Shown here piece after piece: positions 16,371 through 25,164 of a stretch of 47,351 bases of DNA. Origin of the DNA: an uncultured Phocaeicola sp. (GTDB lineage Bacteria; Bacteroidota; Bacteroidia; Bacteroidales; Bacteroidaceae). The notes beneath the pieces were generated by a model that did not search any database, was not told the DNA's origin, and saw only the letters and a program-made list of their open reading frames with translations. The position numbers were made by a program, and so were the translations under genes. Numbering within the stretch: the first letter of the stretch is position 1; each line of letters begins with the position of its first letter. The stretch is taken from contig CAUBDX010000024.1 of the NCBI GenBank assembly GCA_958434805.1, positions 1 through 47,351 of the forward strand. The letters are read 5' to 3'.

Positions 16371-17423
16371 ATGCAATTCTATTTTATAGTTTGGCTATTC
16401 CTATGCACTGCTGCCATGTTTGATTTCTCTGCGATTCCACAAAAACAAAAAAATTATATCGCAGTGGTTTCAGCTGTTATTGCCTGCTTGTTTTGTGGCT
16501 TAAGAGGAGATGTGGATAAGGATTATGCTAATTATGTTGGATATTGGAATAATGCTCCGTCCTTACTAAACTGCACCATAGGTAGTTTCATCGTACAGAT
16601 TATCCGCCACCGCGTAGAACCGGGATACATATTTACATGCGCCGTGCTGAAGACATTGGGACTAAATGCACAAGCCATTTTTTTATTTTGTTCCATCCTT
16701 ACCTTTGCTATCTTTTACAAAATTGCAAAGAAAATATCCCCAATGCCCAACTTGTCTCTGCTCCTGTTCTTTTCTTTGTTTATTATGCTACCTTTTATGC
16801 AGATTCGTTTTGGAGTGGCGATTGTGTGTATTTTTTATGGAATTCTATGCTGGAGAGAAGGAATGAAAAAAAAATCTGTAACACTTTTCATCGTGGCAGC
16901 TCTATTCCATAACCTCACCTGGGGATGTTTACTGGCACTGCCATTGCTTAGGCTGGAGACCCGGTATTTAGTCTGGCTCGCTGCGCTTTCTATTCTCATT
17001 CCTTCGTTTTTAATCAGAACAATCGCTGCAGCAGTCTTCAATACACTGGGGGCTTATAGCGGATATCTGGTCGGTGAAGATAGTTTGTCGATGTTAAGCA
17101 TCTTCTTTAATACCGTAATTATACTCCCTGTACTTTATTTATATAAATTAAATAAGCTGAGTATCACCACTATCCTACTGATAAAAGCCTATCTAATATA
17201 CATCATAATCAGCCTTACAGTAAGAGATATTGCAATTTTAGCAAGAATAGGTATTGTGTTTTCACTCTCTTCTTGTTTTATCATCCCCTATTACCTAAGA
17301 ATAATGAGGCAAAATTCTTTTCACTATCTGATTTTTGCCCTGCTTATATTCGCGTATTGTTCCTTGAAGTATCTTCCTTGCCTGAAATTTTTCGAACCTT
17401 ATAAAATCAATTTCATTTTATGA
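16371..17423 (+). CDS. EpsG/Wzy-like polysaccharide polymerase
   Basis: 350 residues with about 10 hydrophobic segments. The early loop CGLRGDVDKDYANYVGYW (~43-60) matches the R-G-x-x-DY-x-x-Y signature of EpsG-family proteins, which act as Wzy polymerases joining repeat units at the periplasmic face. It lies among glycosyltransferases and is the only candidate polymerase in the locus. Its end overlaps the next gene's start by 4 bases (ATGA), indicating coupled translation. Confidence 0.8.
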   Translation: MQFYFIVWLFLCTAAMFDFSAIPQKQKNYIAVVSAVIACLFCGLRGDVDKDYANYVGYWNNAPSLLNCTIGSFIVQIIRHRVEPGYIFTCAVLKTLGLNAQAIFLFCSILTFAIFYKIAKKISPMPNLSLLLFFSLFIMLPFMQIRFGVAIVCIFYGILCWREGMKKKSVTLFIVAALFHNLTWGCLLALPLLRLETRYLVWLAALSILIPSFLIRTIAAAVFNTLGAYSGYLVGEDSLSMLSIFFNTVIILPVLYLYKLNKLSITTILLIKAYLIYIIISLTVRDIAILARIGIVFSLSSCFIIPYYLRIMRQNSFHYLIFALLIFAYCSLKYLPCLKFFEPYKINFIL

Positions 17424-18469
17424 AAATATGTCTCTTCTCGCAAAGCGTATCCAACTCCGGAGGTATTGAAAGAATGACTATTGAACTAGCCAACCTTCTG
17501 GTTACTAATAATTACGAAGTGCATTTAATATTAATCGAAGAATTCACCAAATCACAATACCCCATTCATCGGGATATCATTATCCATTCTTTGGAATCCA
17601 CTTTTTCTTTAAGTTCCTATTTCAAAAACATTTTATGCCTTCGGAAAGTGATAAAACAAATCAATCCGTCCTATTTAATATCCGTAGCCGTCCCCCTTGT
17701 TAGAATCTCAGCCCCTGCCCTGTGGAATACCCAAATAAAAAACATTGCATGGGAGCATTTCAATCTGTATGCTGGCAGTAAAAAAGGCTTTTACTGGAGA
17801 CTACTTTCCACTCAATTGGTATGGAAAACCATTGTATTGACAGAACTCGATAAAAAGAATTATCTCAAGCATATCCGTTGCAACATCCAGTGCATCCCCA
17901 ACTTTACAAGTATCCGCTTTAGAGCACAAGCAAAGATAGACTCTCATCATCTCATCGCAGTTGGCCGCTTAGAGCGGCAAAAAGGATTTGATTACCTTTT
18001 AGATGCATGGGCCGAGGTGATAACTTCTATTAAGGACTGGAATCTGAGTATTGTGGGCTCTGGTAGTTTGAAAAACGAATTGGAGGCTCAAGCTAAACGG
18101 CTAGGCATTGAAAATAGTGTAGAATTTAAACCGGCAACCCAAGACATTGCTTCCGTCTATCAGGAAGCTTCCTGCTTAGTTATGTCATCCAGATTTGAAG
18201 GCCTGCCAATGGTACTCATTGAAGCTAAAACTGCAGGCCTGCCTTGCGTAAGTTTTGATTGTCCGTATGGTCCGTCAGAAATCATCCGGGATCAAGTGGA
18301 TGGTCTACTTGTTCCCTATAAAGATACTCATGCACTAGCAAACCATTTGAAGCAGCTTCTCTCTGACAGAGAAAAGCTAAAAGAAATGGGGAAAGCAGCT
18401 CACGAAGATGCCGTTCATCGTTTTTCTCAGCAAGCCATCTTTAGCCAATGGGACTCTTTACTAAAATAA
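17420..18469 (+). CDS. Glycosyltransferase family 4
   Basis: 349 residues, GT-B fold. N-terminal nucleotide-sugar domain opening CLFSQSVSNSGGIERMTIEL. Donor-binding segments in the C-terminal half are AVGRLERQKGFDYLLDAWAE (~175-194) and SRFEGLPMVLIEAKTAGLPC (~254-273), with the paired Glu of the EX7E motif (E257 and E265 region). The variant resembles GalNAc/GlcNAc transferases that keep SFDCPYGPSEII. Retaining transfer in the cytoplasm onto the lipid-linked repeat is expected; the sugar is unknown. Overlaps the polymerase gene by 4 bases. Confidence 0.88.
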   Translation: MKICLFSQSVSNSGGIERMTIELANLLVTNNYEVHLILIEEFTKSQYPIHRDIIIHSLESTFSLSSYFKNILCLRKVIKQINPSYLISVAVPLVRISAPALWNTQIKNIAWEHFNLYAGSKKGFYWRLLSTQLVWKTIVLTELDKKNYLKHIRCNIQCIPNFTSIRFRAQAKIDSHHLIAVGRLERQKGFDYLLDAWAEVITSIKDWNLSIVGSGSLKNELEAQAKRLGIENSVEFKPATQDIASVYQEASCLVMSSRFEGLPMVLIEAKTAGLPCVSFDCPYGPSEIIRDQVDGLLVPYKDTHALANHLKQLLSDREKLKEMGKAAHEDAVHRFSQQAIFSQWDSLLK

Positions 18470-18490
18470 AACGAAACTAAACAGAACAAT

Positions 18491-19540
18491 ATGCCTTCTA
18501 AAAAAATATTACATATCGCACCCGTACTGAGAGGAGGAGTGCGTACGGTGATACAGAATATCGTATCTGATACACTCCATGAATATGACTGTATGGTTGT
18601 AGTTATAGGAGAATATATCCCCTTCGAGGCGAATATAGATAAGCAAATCCGGTTTATAGGACTCCCTACAAAGAAGCGGTTCGATTTCAAACAAATCTTC
18701 AAGCTTTTCAAGCTTATAAAAGCAAACGACATCATACACGTACACCTCTTTCCATCACTCTATTATTGTGCTTTTTTTAAGTTATTCTTCCCAAAAAAGA
18801 ATTTTATCTTTACAGAACACGCATCCACAAATAGCAGGCGTAAACATAAGCTATTTAAACTAATTGAAATACCAATTTATTCCGTTTATAATCATGTAGT
18901 CGCTGTTTCAGAATCTTGTAAAAAAGCATTAGATGAATGGCTTAGCTACAAAGTCAAGACTCAAACTATATATAATGGTATTGATGTAAAGCAACTCCAG
19001 GCACAACCCAAATTAGATTTTCACGAATTTGGAATAACTGCCAAGTACATCATAACGATGGTTGCACGACTCAGCACGGACAAAGACTTTCTTACCCTGC
19101 TAAAAGCCATGACTCTTCTCAATGATGACTACCACCTTGTTCTCGTTGGAGACGGAGAACTATATCAGCAAATCATAGACGAAACCCATCAGCTATCTTT
19201 AGAAAAAAAAGTCACCTTACTAGGAAACCGCGCGGATGTAGCTAGCATTCTCTCTGCTTCTACCCTTTCTGTTTTATCCAGCCATGCAGAAGGAATGGGG
19301 CTTACCATTATTGAGAGTTTGGCAGTAAGGACTCCGTGCATTGGTTCGGACGTAGAAGGCATCAAGGATTTGCTGCCCAATACATACAGGTTTCCTAAAG
19401 GAAACGAAACTGCACTAGCCAAGCTCATTCAACAAGTTGTACGGAAAGAAATTCCCCCTCTGCCTTACGACTATATCACAAACAAATACTCTATCAAAAC
19501 TATGATGGATGCCTATCGGAAACTCTACGAACATAAATAA
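18491..19540 (+). CDS. Glycosyltransferase family 4
   Basis: 349 residues, GT-B fold. The N-terminus KKILHIAPVLRGGVRTVIQN holds the glycine-rich acceptor-side loop, followed by IHVHLFPSLYYCA and FTEHASTNSRR. The donor side has VARLSTDKDFLTLLKAM (~197-213) and SSHAEGMGLTIIESLAVRTP (~260-279), a clear EX7E motif. Separated from the previous transferase by 21 bases and by 62 bases from licD. A second retaining transferase of the repeat unit; substrate not predictable. Confidence 0.88.
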   Translation: MPSKKILHIAPVLRGGVRTVIQNIVSDTLHEYDCMVVVIGEYIPFEANIDKQIRFIGLPTKKRFDFKQIFKLFKLIKANDIIHVHLFPSLYYCAFFKLFFPKKNFIFTEHASTNSRRKHKLFKLIEIPIYSVYNHVVAVSESCKKALDEWLSYKVKTQTIYNGIDVKQLQAQPKLDFHEFGITAKYIITMVARLSTDKDFLTLLKAMTLLNDDYHLVLVGDGELYQQIIDETHQLSLEKKVTLLGNRADVASILSASTLSVLSSHAEGMGLTIIESLAVRTPCIGSDVEGIKDLLPNTYRFPKGNETALAKLIQQVVRKEIPPLPYDYITNKYSIKTMMDAYRKLYEHK

Positions 19541-19602
19541 AGTAATAAAATCATAATACATAAGATAAAAGAACTATCATAAAAGATTCGAATAGCATTA
19601 AA

Positions 19603-20406
19603 ATGGATAAAGGAAAATCATTATCTATGAGTGAGGTCAAGAATTTGGAAATTGGCATTCTTGACTATATTGATAACATTTGCAAAAAACATAATCTGAA
19701 ATATATGCTAGATTATGGAACATTATTAGGAGCAATTCGTCACAAAGGTTTTATCCCTTGGGACGACGACATTGATATCTCAATGCCTAGAAAGGACTAT
19801 GAAAAACTAATTGAAATCTTGTCAAAGGAACAATCAAGATATAAGTTGCTATGCCATGAGCTTGATTCGGATTATATCTATGAATTTGCAAAAGTAATAG
19901 ATACACATACCATTCTCAATGAAACAGTAACCATCGGCTCAAACAATATGGGAGTATGGGTTGATATATTTCCCTATGACAATATTCCGAAATTTAAGTC
20001 AATGATTCATTCGCTTATCCTGTTTGCCCTCATGATGAGAGTATTTGCTGTACAGCCTAAATTCCCGGAAAAACACAGCAAACTGTTTTATCCTTGCTGG
20101 ATAATAGCCCGGTTGATTGGATACAAATGTTTCTTGAAGATGATTCATAAATTATCAACACTATCAAAAAATAAAAATACTCCATACATTGGATATCTAC
20201 CTTTGATTTCCAAACATTTCTATTGGAATAAAGACATGTTCGAAAAACTGACAGAAGTTGAATTTGAGGGCAAAAAATATCCGGGTCCCCAACAATATGA
20301 CAGCTATTTAAAAGATGTATATGGTGACTATATGCAACTTCCTCCTGAAGACAAAAGAATCCCTCATCCCATGGAAGCATGGTGGAAAAAAGGATATGAA
20401 GAATAA
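19603..20406 (+). CDS. licD: LicD-family phosphotransferase
   Basis: 267 residues. LicD proteins transfer a phosphorylated head group, classically phosphocholine, from its CDP form to a glycan. The signature is intact: DYGTLLGAIRHKGFIPWDDD (37-56) followed by IDISMPRKDYEKL, giving the nucleotidyltransferase-like GT-x(11-12)-WDDDID core. The C-terminal end (PPEDKRIPHPMEAWWKKGY) has the Pro/Tyr-rich finish often seen in the family. It is followed by the porin, licC, licA and transporter genes, which supports phosphocholine as donor. Phosphoethanolamine or glycerol-phosphate are alternatives. Cytoplasmic or membrane-associated. Confidence 0.9.
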   Translation: MDKGKSLSMSEVKNLEIGILDYIDNICKKHNLKYMLDYGTLLGAIRHKGFIPWDDDIDISMPRKDYEKLIEILSKEQSRYKLLCHELDSDYIYEFAKVIDTHTILNETVTIGSNNMGVWVDIFPYDNIPKFKSMIHSLILFALMMRVFAVQPKFPEKHSKLFYPCWIIARLIGYKCFLKMIHKLSTLSKNKNTPYIGYLPLISKHFYWNKDMFEKLTEVEFEGKKYPGPQQYDSYLKDVYGDYMQLPPEDKRIPHPMEAWWKKGYEE

Positions 20407-20421
20407 CAAGACACATACTGC

Positions 20422-21177
20422 ATGAAAAAGATCATTTTTGCTTTAACACTCACCCTGTTCTGCATCACCCTTCACGCACAAGAGACTGAACCCACCAACG
20501 GGTTTGGTGCCAAACTGAAAAAATCCAATTTCCATCTAGGTATTGACCTACAGACAAAATACGTGTGGAGAGGAATGGAGATGATGACAGAAGATGCTGC
20601 TCCTGTTGTTTTTCCCCAAGTGAACTATCAATATAAAGGATTCTATCTTTATGTTATGGGCGGATATGCGTTTAACGGTAAGTATGCAGAAGTGGATATG
20701 GGACTCAGCTATACATGGAAATGGCTGACCATAGGTCTCAATGACTATTATTATCCTACTGTCAACTCTGCAGACGACAATTATTTCAATGCCCAAAAAG
20801 GAACTACCGGCCACTGGCTAGAAGGAGTGATTACCATTACTCCCGAAAAAATTCCGGTGTATGTTACTCTATCAAACTTTTTCTATGGGGCCGATAAGAA
20901 TGCAGAAGGAAAACAAGCCTACTCTACGTACATAGAAGCAGGCACATATTACGACTTTCTGGAGAGCAACCGCTTATCGCTCACGGTAGGTGCCGCCTGC
21001 AATGAGAGTTGCTACAACAATTACGAACACCATTTCGGTGTTTGCAATTTGGAACTGAAATATACGTATAGCCTGGCATTCAAAAGAGGCTGGTCTTTGC
21101 CTCTGAATGTAGCCTATATCATCAATCCGATTCGCGAAAAATCATTTGTTAACTTCTCTACTTCATTTGCCTTTTAA
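20422..21177 (+). CDS. Small outer-membrane beta-barrel, candidate choline porin
   Basis: 251 residues with a signal peptide (MKKIIFALTLTLFCITLHAQ). After it comes HLGIDLQTKYVWRGMEMM, which resembles the opening strand of TorF-type putative porins (TIGR02001-like, from memory). The protein alternates aromatic/polar strands and ends in Phe (NFSTSFAF), the usual signal for BamA insertion. It sits between licD and licC with gaps of 15 bases on each side, so it is co-transcribed with the phosphocholine genes. That context suggests it lets choline or a related small alcohol into the periplasm for the BCCT transporter; this is inference. It could also help export or anchor the glycan. Confidence 0.7.
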   Translation: MKKIIFALTLTLFCITLHAQETEPTNGFGAKLKKSNFHLGIDLQTKYVWRGMEMMTEDAAPVVFPQVNYQYKGFYLYVMGGYAFNGKYAEVDMGLSYTWKWLTIGLNDYYYPTVNSADDNYFNAQKGTTGHWLEGVITITPEKIPVYVTLSNFFYGADKNAEGKQAYSTYIEAGTYYDFLESNRLSLTVGAACNESCYNNYEHHFGVCNLELKYTYSLAFKRGWSLPLNVAYIINPIREKSFVNFSTSFAF

Positions 21178-21192
21178 TCTAAAAGAAAAAAA

Positions 21193-22059
21193 ATGAATGC
21201 AATTATTATGGCAGCGGGAACTTCTTCCCGTTTTGCCCCCCTCTCATACGAAAAGCCCAAAGGCTTGTTGAAAGTGAAAGGTGAAATCTTGATAGAACGC
21301 CAGATTCAACAACTGCAAGAAGCCGGCATTGAAGACATCACCATCGTAGCGGGCTATAAAGCGGAACAGTTTCAGTACCTGACAGCCAAGTATGGTGTTT
21401 CGCTTGTTATCAACGAAGATTATAACCGCTATAACAATACGTCATCTATCATCCGGGTGTTGGACAAGCTAAAAGATACTTTTATTTGCTCTTCCGACAA
21501 TTACTTCCCAGACAATGTATTTCTCAACAGGAGCGAACATGGGTATTATTCAGCCCTCTATGCTGAAGGGCAGACCGGAGAATATTGCCTTACTACAGAC
21601 AAAAATGACCAAATTACCCATGTAAACATTGGAGGGGCAAATGCCTGGTACATGGTAGGTCATGTGTTCTTCCACCAAGAGTTTTCGGAAAAGTTCCGAG
21701 AAATCATGCTGATTGAATATGCAAAAGAAGAAACCAGAAATGGATACTGGGAAGATGTCTACATTCGTTACATCGATGTGCTTCCTAAACTCAAGATACA
21801 CCGCTATCAGCCGCATGAAATAGAAGAATTTGACTCACTGGAAGAATTACGATTGTTTGACCCTACATATGTCAATCACTCAGGATGTAAAATACTTCAG
21901 CATATCAGCCAGCTATTGAACTGCACAGAAGGAGATATCACGCATATCAAAGTGAGGAAAAAAGGAATGACAGCCAATCTGTTTGACTTTTTCTGTGAAA
22001 AAGACGGAAAGGTGTATACCTTTGATATTGAACAAAACAAACTAATGGACAGAGTATGA
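21193..22059 (+). CDS. licC: LicC-like phosphocholine cytidylyltransferase
   Basis: 288 residues. Expected reaction: CTP + phosphocholine to CDP-choline. The nucleotide-binding loop is IIMAAGTSSRFAPLS (4-18) with EKPKGLLKVKG after it. Then come IVAGYKAEQF, the LicC-type NEDYNRYNNTSSIIRVLD (74-91) and the metal-binding Asp in SSDNYF (D102); YWEDVYIRY (~185-193) fits the second metal site. About 60 residues beyond the usual LicC length form a C-terminal tail of unknown role (KILQHISQLLNCTEGDI). Its stop overlaps the start of the kinase fusion by 4 bases (ATGA), so translation is coupled. Confidence 0.85.
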   Translation: MNAIIMAAGTSSRFAPLSYEKPKGLLKVKGEILIERQIQQLQEAGIEDITIVAGYKAEQFQYLTAKYGVSLVINEDYNRYNNTSSIIRVLDKLKDTFICSSDNYFPDNVFLNRSEHGYYSALYAEGQTGEYCLTTDKNDQITHVNIGGANAWYMVGHVFFHQEFSEKFREIMLIEYAKEETRNGYWEDVYIRYIDVLPKLKIHRYQPHEIEEFDSLEELRLFDPTYVNHSGCKILQHISQLLNCTEGDITHIKVRKKGMTANLFDFFCEKDGKVYTFDIEQNKLMDRV

Positions 22060-23642
22060 AAACCGCTGTAATTTTAACTGCAAGAAAAGAACGTGACGCG
22101 GAGATTCCCTACCCTCTGATGCCTTTTGCTGACGACCCAGCATGCTTAATTGACAGAGCATTAAGCATCTTACGAGAGTTGCAGTATAACCATATTATCT
22201 TGGTAACAGGCTATAGAGCCGAACTCTTTGAATGCTATCGTGACAATGACGTACAAATTGTATACAATAAAGACTACGAATTTACCTCATCCATGGGTTC
22301 ACTTGCGCTAGTCAAAGATTATGTAAAAGAAGATTTCCTCCTACTGGAAGGTGATACATTTTACGAACGAACCTTAGTAGAGCAGCTTACCCAGACAGCA
22401 TACGGAACCTGCTTGTCTATGACCGAAGAAACCGGCAGCGGAGACGAATGTTACGTGGAAACTAAACATGGATTTATCACAAAAATAACCAAAGATCGTC
22501 ATCGCGTTTGTAACATCGAAGGGGAACTGATTGGTGCCTTGAAGCTTTCGCTGTCTGTTTTCCGCAGAATGCTGGAAGCCTATGAGCACTGCACGAATCC
22601 TTATATGAACTATGAGTATCTGTTGATGGATGTTACGGAAGCTCTGGAGCGTCCCGTGATACGGTTCAAGAACTTGATTTGGGGAGATGTAGATACGCAA
22701 GAGGATTTCAAACGGCTGAAATATAAAGTTTACCGTAAGCTCTGCCGACAGGAGAATCCTTTCGACCGAGACAATCTGATGCACCATCTTTCCACCATCT
22801 TCCCGAATGAAGATATCAGTTCTGCTGAAATCATTCAAATCGGCGGCATGAGTAATAAAAACTTCAAGATTATCCTCCATGGCAAAGAATATGTATTACG
22901 TGTCCCCGGAAACGGTTCGGAAGGCATGGTAGACAGAACCAATGAAGAATATAATGCACTGGAAGGATGCAAGATGGGAGTCAACCCACAAATACGCTAC
23001 TTCAATCCGAAAACAGGCATTAAGTTGGCCGATTTTGTAACAAATGCCGAAACCCTGAACATGGCCACCATCCAACGTCATGGCAACATGAGAAAAGTGG
23101 CTGAAATTTACAGGAAAGTGCATAACTCTCACATCCGCCTGAAAAACGAATTCAATATTTTTCAAGAAATAGAAAAATATGACAAACTGCTCAAGCAGTC
23201 GAATGCTGTAATGTATAAGGGGTGGGAAAAGATACGCCCCAAAGTCATGAATTTGGAGGAACGCTTAAACAAGTTGGGCGTAGAACTTCGCCCCTGCCAT
23301 AACGATGCTGTTCCCGAAAACTTCATCAAAGCAGAAGACGGAACTATCTACTTGATTGACTGGGAATATTCTGGCATCAATGACCCCATGGCCGATTTTG
23401 CAGCACTCTTCCTGGAAAGTGATTTCTCACAAGAGAACCAAGACTTCTTGATGAAAGAGTATTATCAAGGGGAAATCCCACCTCACACGTTCGAAAAAAT
23501 AAAATGTTATCAAATTTTATGGGATTACCTTTGGGCTCAATGGACTGTTATAAAAGAAGCCAATGGTGATGATTTTGGCACATATGGAAAAGATCGATTT
23601 AATAGAGCTATCAAAAATTTAAAAACACTAAACAATGATTGA
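22056..23642 (+). CDS. licA: Choline kinase (LicA) fused to a divergent nucleotidyltransferase-like domain
   Basis: 528 residues. Residues ~240-528 form an APH/choline kinase domain: ATP loop GGMSNKNFKI (263-272), catalytic Brenner motif PCHNDAVPENF (413-423) and LIDWEYSGINDPMADFA (433-449), the form typical of choline kinases. Residues 1-~225 have the LicC fold pattern (ILVTGYRAELF, IVYNKDYEFTSSMGSLAL, LEGDTF), but the usual LAAGxGxR loop reads ILTARKERDAEIPYP, so this half may be inactive or changed in function. LicC-LicA fusions are known from Treponema; here a separate licC lies directly upstream. The stop overlaps the transporter start by 8 bases. Product: phosphocholine for CDP-choline synthesis. 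Confidence 0.87.
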   Translation: MKTAVILTARKERDAEIPYPLMPFADDPACLIDRALSILRELQYNHIILVTGYRAELFECYRDNDVQIVYNKDYEFTSSMGSLALVKDYVKEDFLLLEGDTFYERTLVEQLTQTAYGTCLSMTEETGSGDECYVETKHGFITKITKDRHRVCNIEGELIGALKLSLSVFRRMLEAYEHCTNPYMNYEYLLMDVTEALERPVIRFKNLIWGDVDTQEDFKRLKYKVYRKLCRQENPFDRDNLMHHLSTIFPNEDISSAEIIQIGGMSNKNFKIILHGKEYVLRVPGNGSEGMVDRTNEEYNALEGCKMGVNPQIRYFNPKTGIKLADFVTNAETLNMATIQRHGNMRKVAEIYRKVHNSHIRLKNEFNIFQEIEKYDKLLKQSNAVMYKGWEKIRPKVMNLEERLNKLGVELRPCHNDAVPENFIKAEDGTIYLIDWEYSGINDPMADFAALFLESDFSQENQDFLMKEYYQGEIPPHTFEKIKCYQILWDYLWAQWTVIKEANGDDFGTYGKDRFNRAIKNLKTLNND

Positions 23643-25143
23643 TTTTAAAAACCTTGAGAGTAAGGTCGATTGGGTAACGACATTAGTCCCTTTTTGCATT
23701 GTATTAGCCATGATGCTTATATTCATGCAACTACCAGAACAGTCTAAGACTTTTGTTGATACAGTTCGTGGATTTCTTGGAAACACCGGTGGTTTATATT
23801 ATGCTGTTTTTGGAGTGGGAGTATTGATTACAACCATTTATGTAGCCTCTTCAAAATACGGACATATAAAGCTTGGCAATGTAGATAAACCAGCATATGG
23901 TAACTTTGCATGGGGAACTATGATTTTTACTTCTACCATGGCTGCTGATATTTTGTTTTATTCACTTTGTGAATGGGCTCTGTATGGCGGTGAAAGTCAT
24001 GTAACAAACATGGGAGGCATACAGATGTGGGCCCCAACTTATACACTATTTCATTGGGGACCAATAGCTTGGTGCTTCTATGTTATTTTAGCAATAGCCT
24101 TTGGCTTTATGATGCATGTGCGCCAACGGGACAGACAACGTTTTTCAGAAGCATGCCGTCCATTATTCGGTAAAAAAGTCGATGGGCTATTAGGTAAAAC
24201 CATTGATATCACTGCTATATTTTCTATTGTCTGTGCTACTGCTACAACATTTTCTTTAGCTACCCCACTGTTGTCTAAAGGTATTTCAACTTTAACTGGA
24301 CTACCAGATGGAACAGGTCTAACCATTGTAATCCTGTTATTAATCTGTGTGGTTTATACCTTTGCTGTATGGTTTGGAGTAGAAGGTATCTCTAAATTGG
24401 CTTCTTATTGTTCTTACCTATTCTTTGCTATCTTATTTTATTTCCTATTTTTAGGAGGTGAAACGGTTTATATATTAGAAACCGGCTTCCAATCTATTGG
24501 CAATATGATACAGAATTTTATCGGACTAGCTACCTATATGGATCCTTTGAGAGAGAACAGCTTTCCTCAAAACTGGACTATTTATTACTGGGCTTATTGG
24601 ATTGCATGGTGTTGTGCTACTCCGTTCTTCATTGCACTTATCAGTAAAGGACGTACCATTAAAAATATGGTTTGGGGTACCTATGGATGGGGATTAGCCG
24701 GAACTTTTATGTCTTTTATTATTTTAGGAAATTATGGCTTGGCTCAACAAATGAAACATGGGCTAGACGTTGTAGGGATAATAAGTAATGAAGGTATGTA
24801 CACGGCTATCCTACACATTTTTGATACCCTACCTTTACCATGGATAGCTATTATACTTTTAGTAATTACCATGATTGCTTTCTACAGCACAACTTTAGAC
24901 GGCATCACTTATGTAGCTTCCTCGTATTCTTACAAACATTTGCCTGCTGATAAAGAACCAGACAGAAGGGTTCGTACTTTTTGGAGCATCATGCTAATAC
25001 TATTCCCCATCGGACTACTCTTCGCTGAAAATTCATTATATAGTCTACAATCAGTAACTATTATTGCAGCTTTTCCTGTAGTGATTTTATCGGTACTGAT
25101 TACTATCAGCTTCTTTAAAGATGCGAAAAAGTATATACAATAA
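23635..25143 (+). CDS. BCCT-family choline/betaine-type transporter
   Basis: 502 residues with about 12 membrane segments. The tryptophan-rich TM8 signature of BCCT carriers is clear: NWTIYYWAYWIAWCCATPFF (313-332) followed by ISKGRTIKNMVWG. The Trp/Tyr cluster forms the cage for quaternary amines. MWAPTYTLFHWGPIAWCFY (131-149) and FGFMMHVRQRD are also family-typical. Substrate is inferred as choline because the gene overlaps the choline kinase gene by 8 bases. In Haemophilus the corresponding LicB is an unrelated permease, so this is a different solution to the same need. Codon usage is AT-rich like the lic neighbours. Confidence 0.92.
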   Translation: MIDFKNLESKVDWVTTLVPFCIVLAMMLIFMQLPEQSKTFVDTVRGFLGNTGGLYYAVFGVGVLITTIYVASSKYGHIKLGNVDKPAYGNFAWGTMIFTSTMAADILFYSLCEWALYGGESHVTNMGGIQMWAPTYTLFHWGPIAWCFYVILAIAFGFMMHVRQRDRQRFSEACRPLFGKKVDGLLGKTIDITAIFSIVCATATTFSLATPLLSKGISTLTGLPDGTGLTIVILLLICVVYTFAVWFGVEGISKLASYCSYLFFAILFYFLFLGGETVYILETGFQSIGNMIQNFIGLATYMDPLRENSFPQNWTIYYWAYWIAWCCATPFFIALISKGRTIKNMVWGTYGWGLAGTFMSFIILGNYGLAQQMKHGLDVVGIISNEGMYTAILHIFDTLPLPWIAIILLVITMIAFYSTTLDGITYVASSYSYKHLPADKEPDRRVRTFWSIMLILFPIGLLFAENSLYSLQSVTIIAAFPVVILSVLITISFFKDAKKYIQ

Positions 25144-25164
25144 TTTAAAAACAACCCAAATGAT

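Noticed and set aside
9498..25143. Phosphonate biosynthesis operon
   Set aside because: No PEP mutase or phosphonopyruvate decarboxylase motifs (for example the EDKxxxKxNS loop) are present in any gene here.
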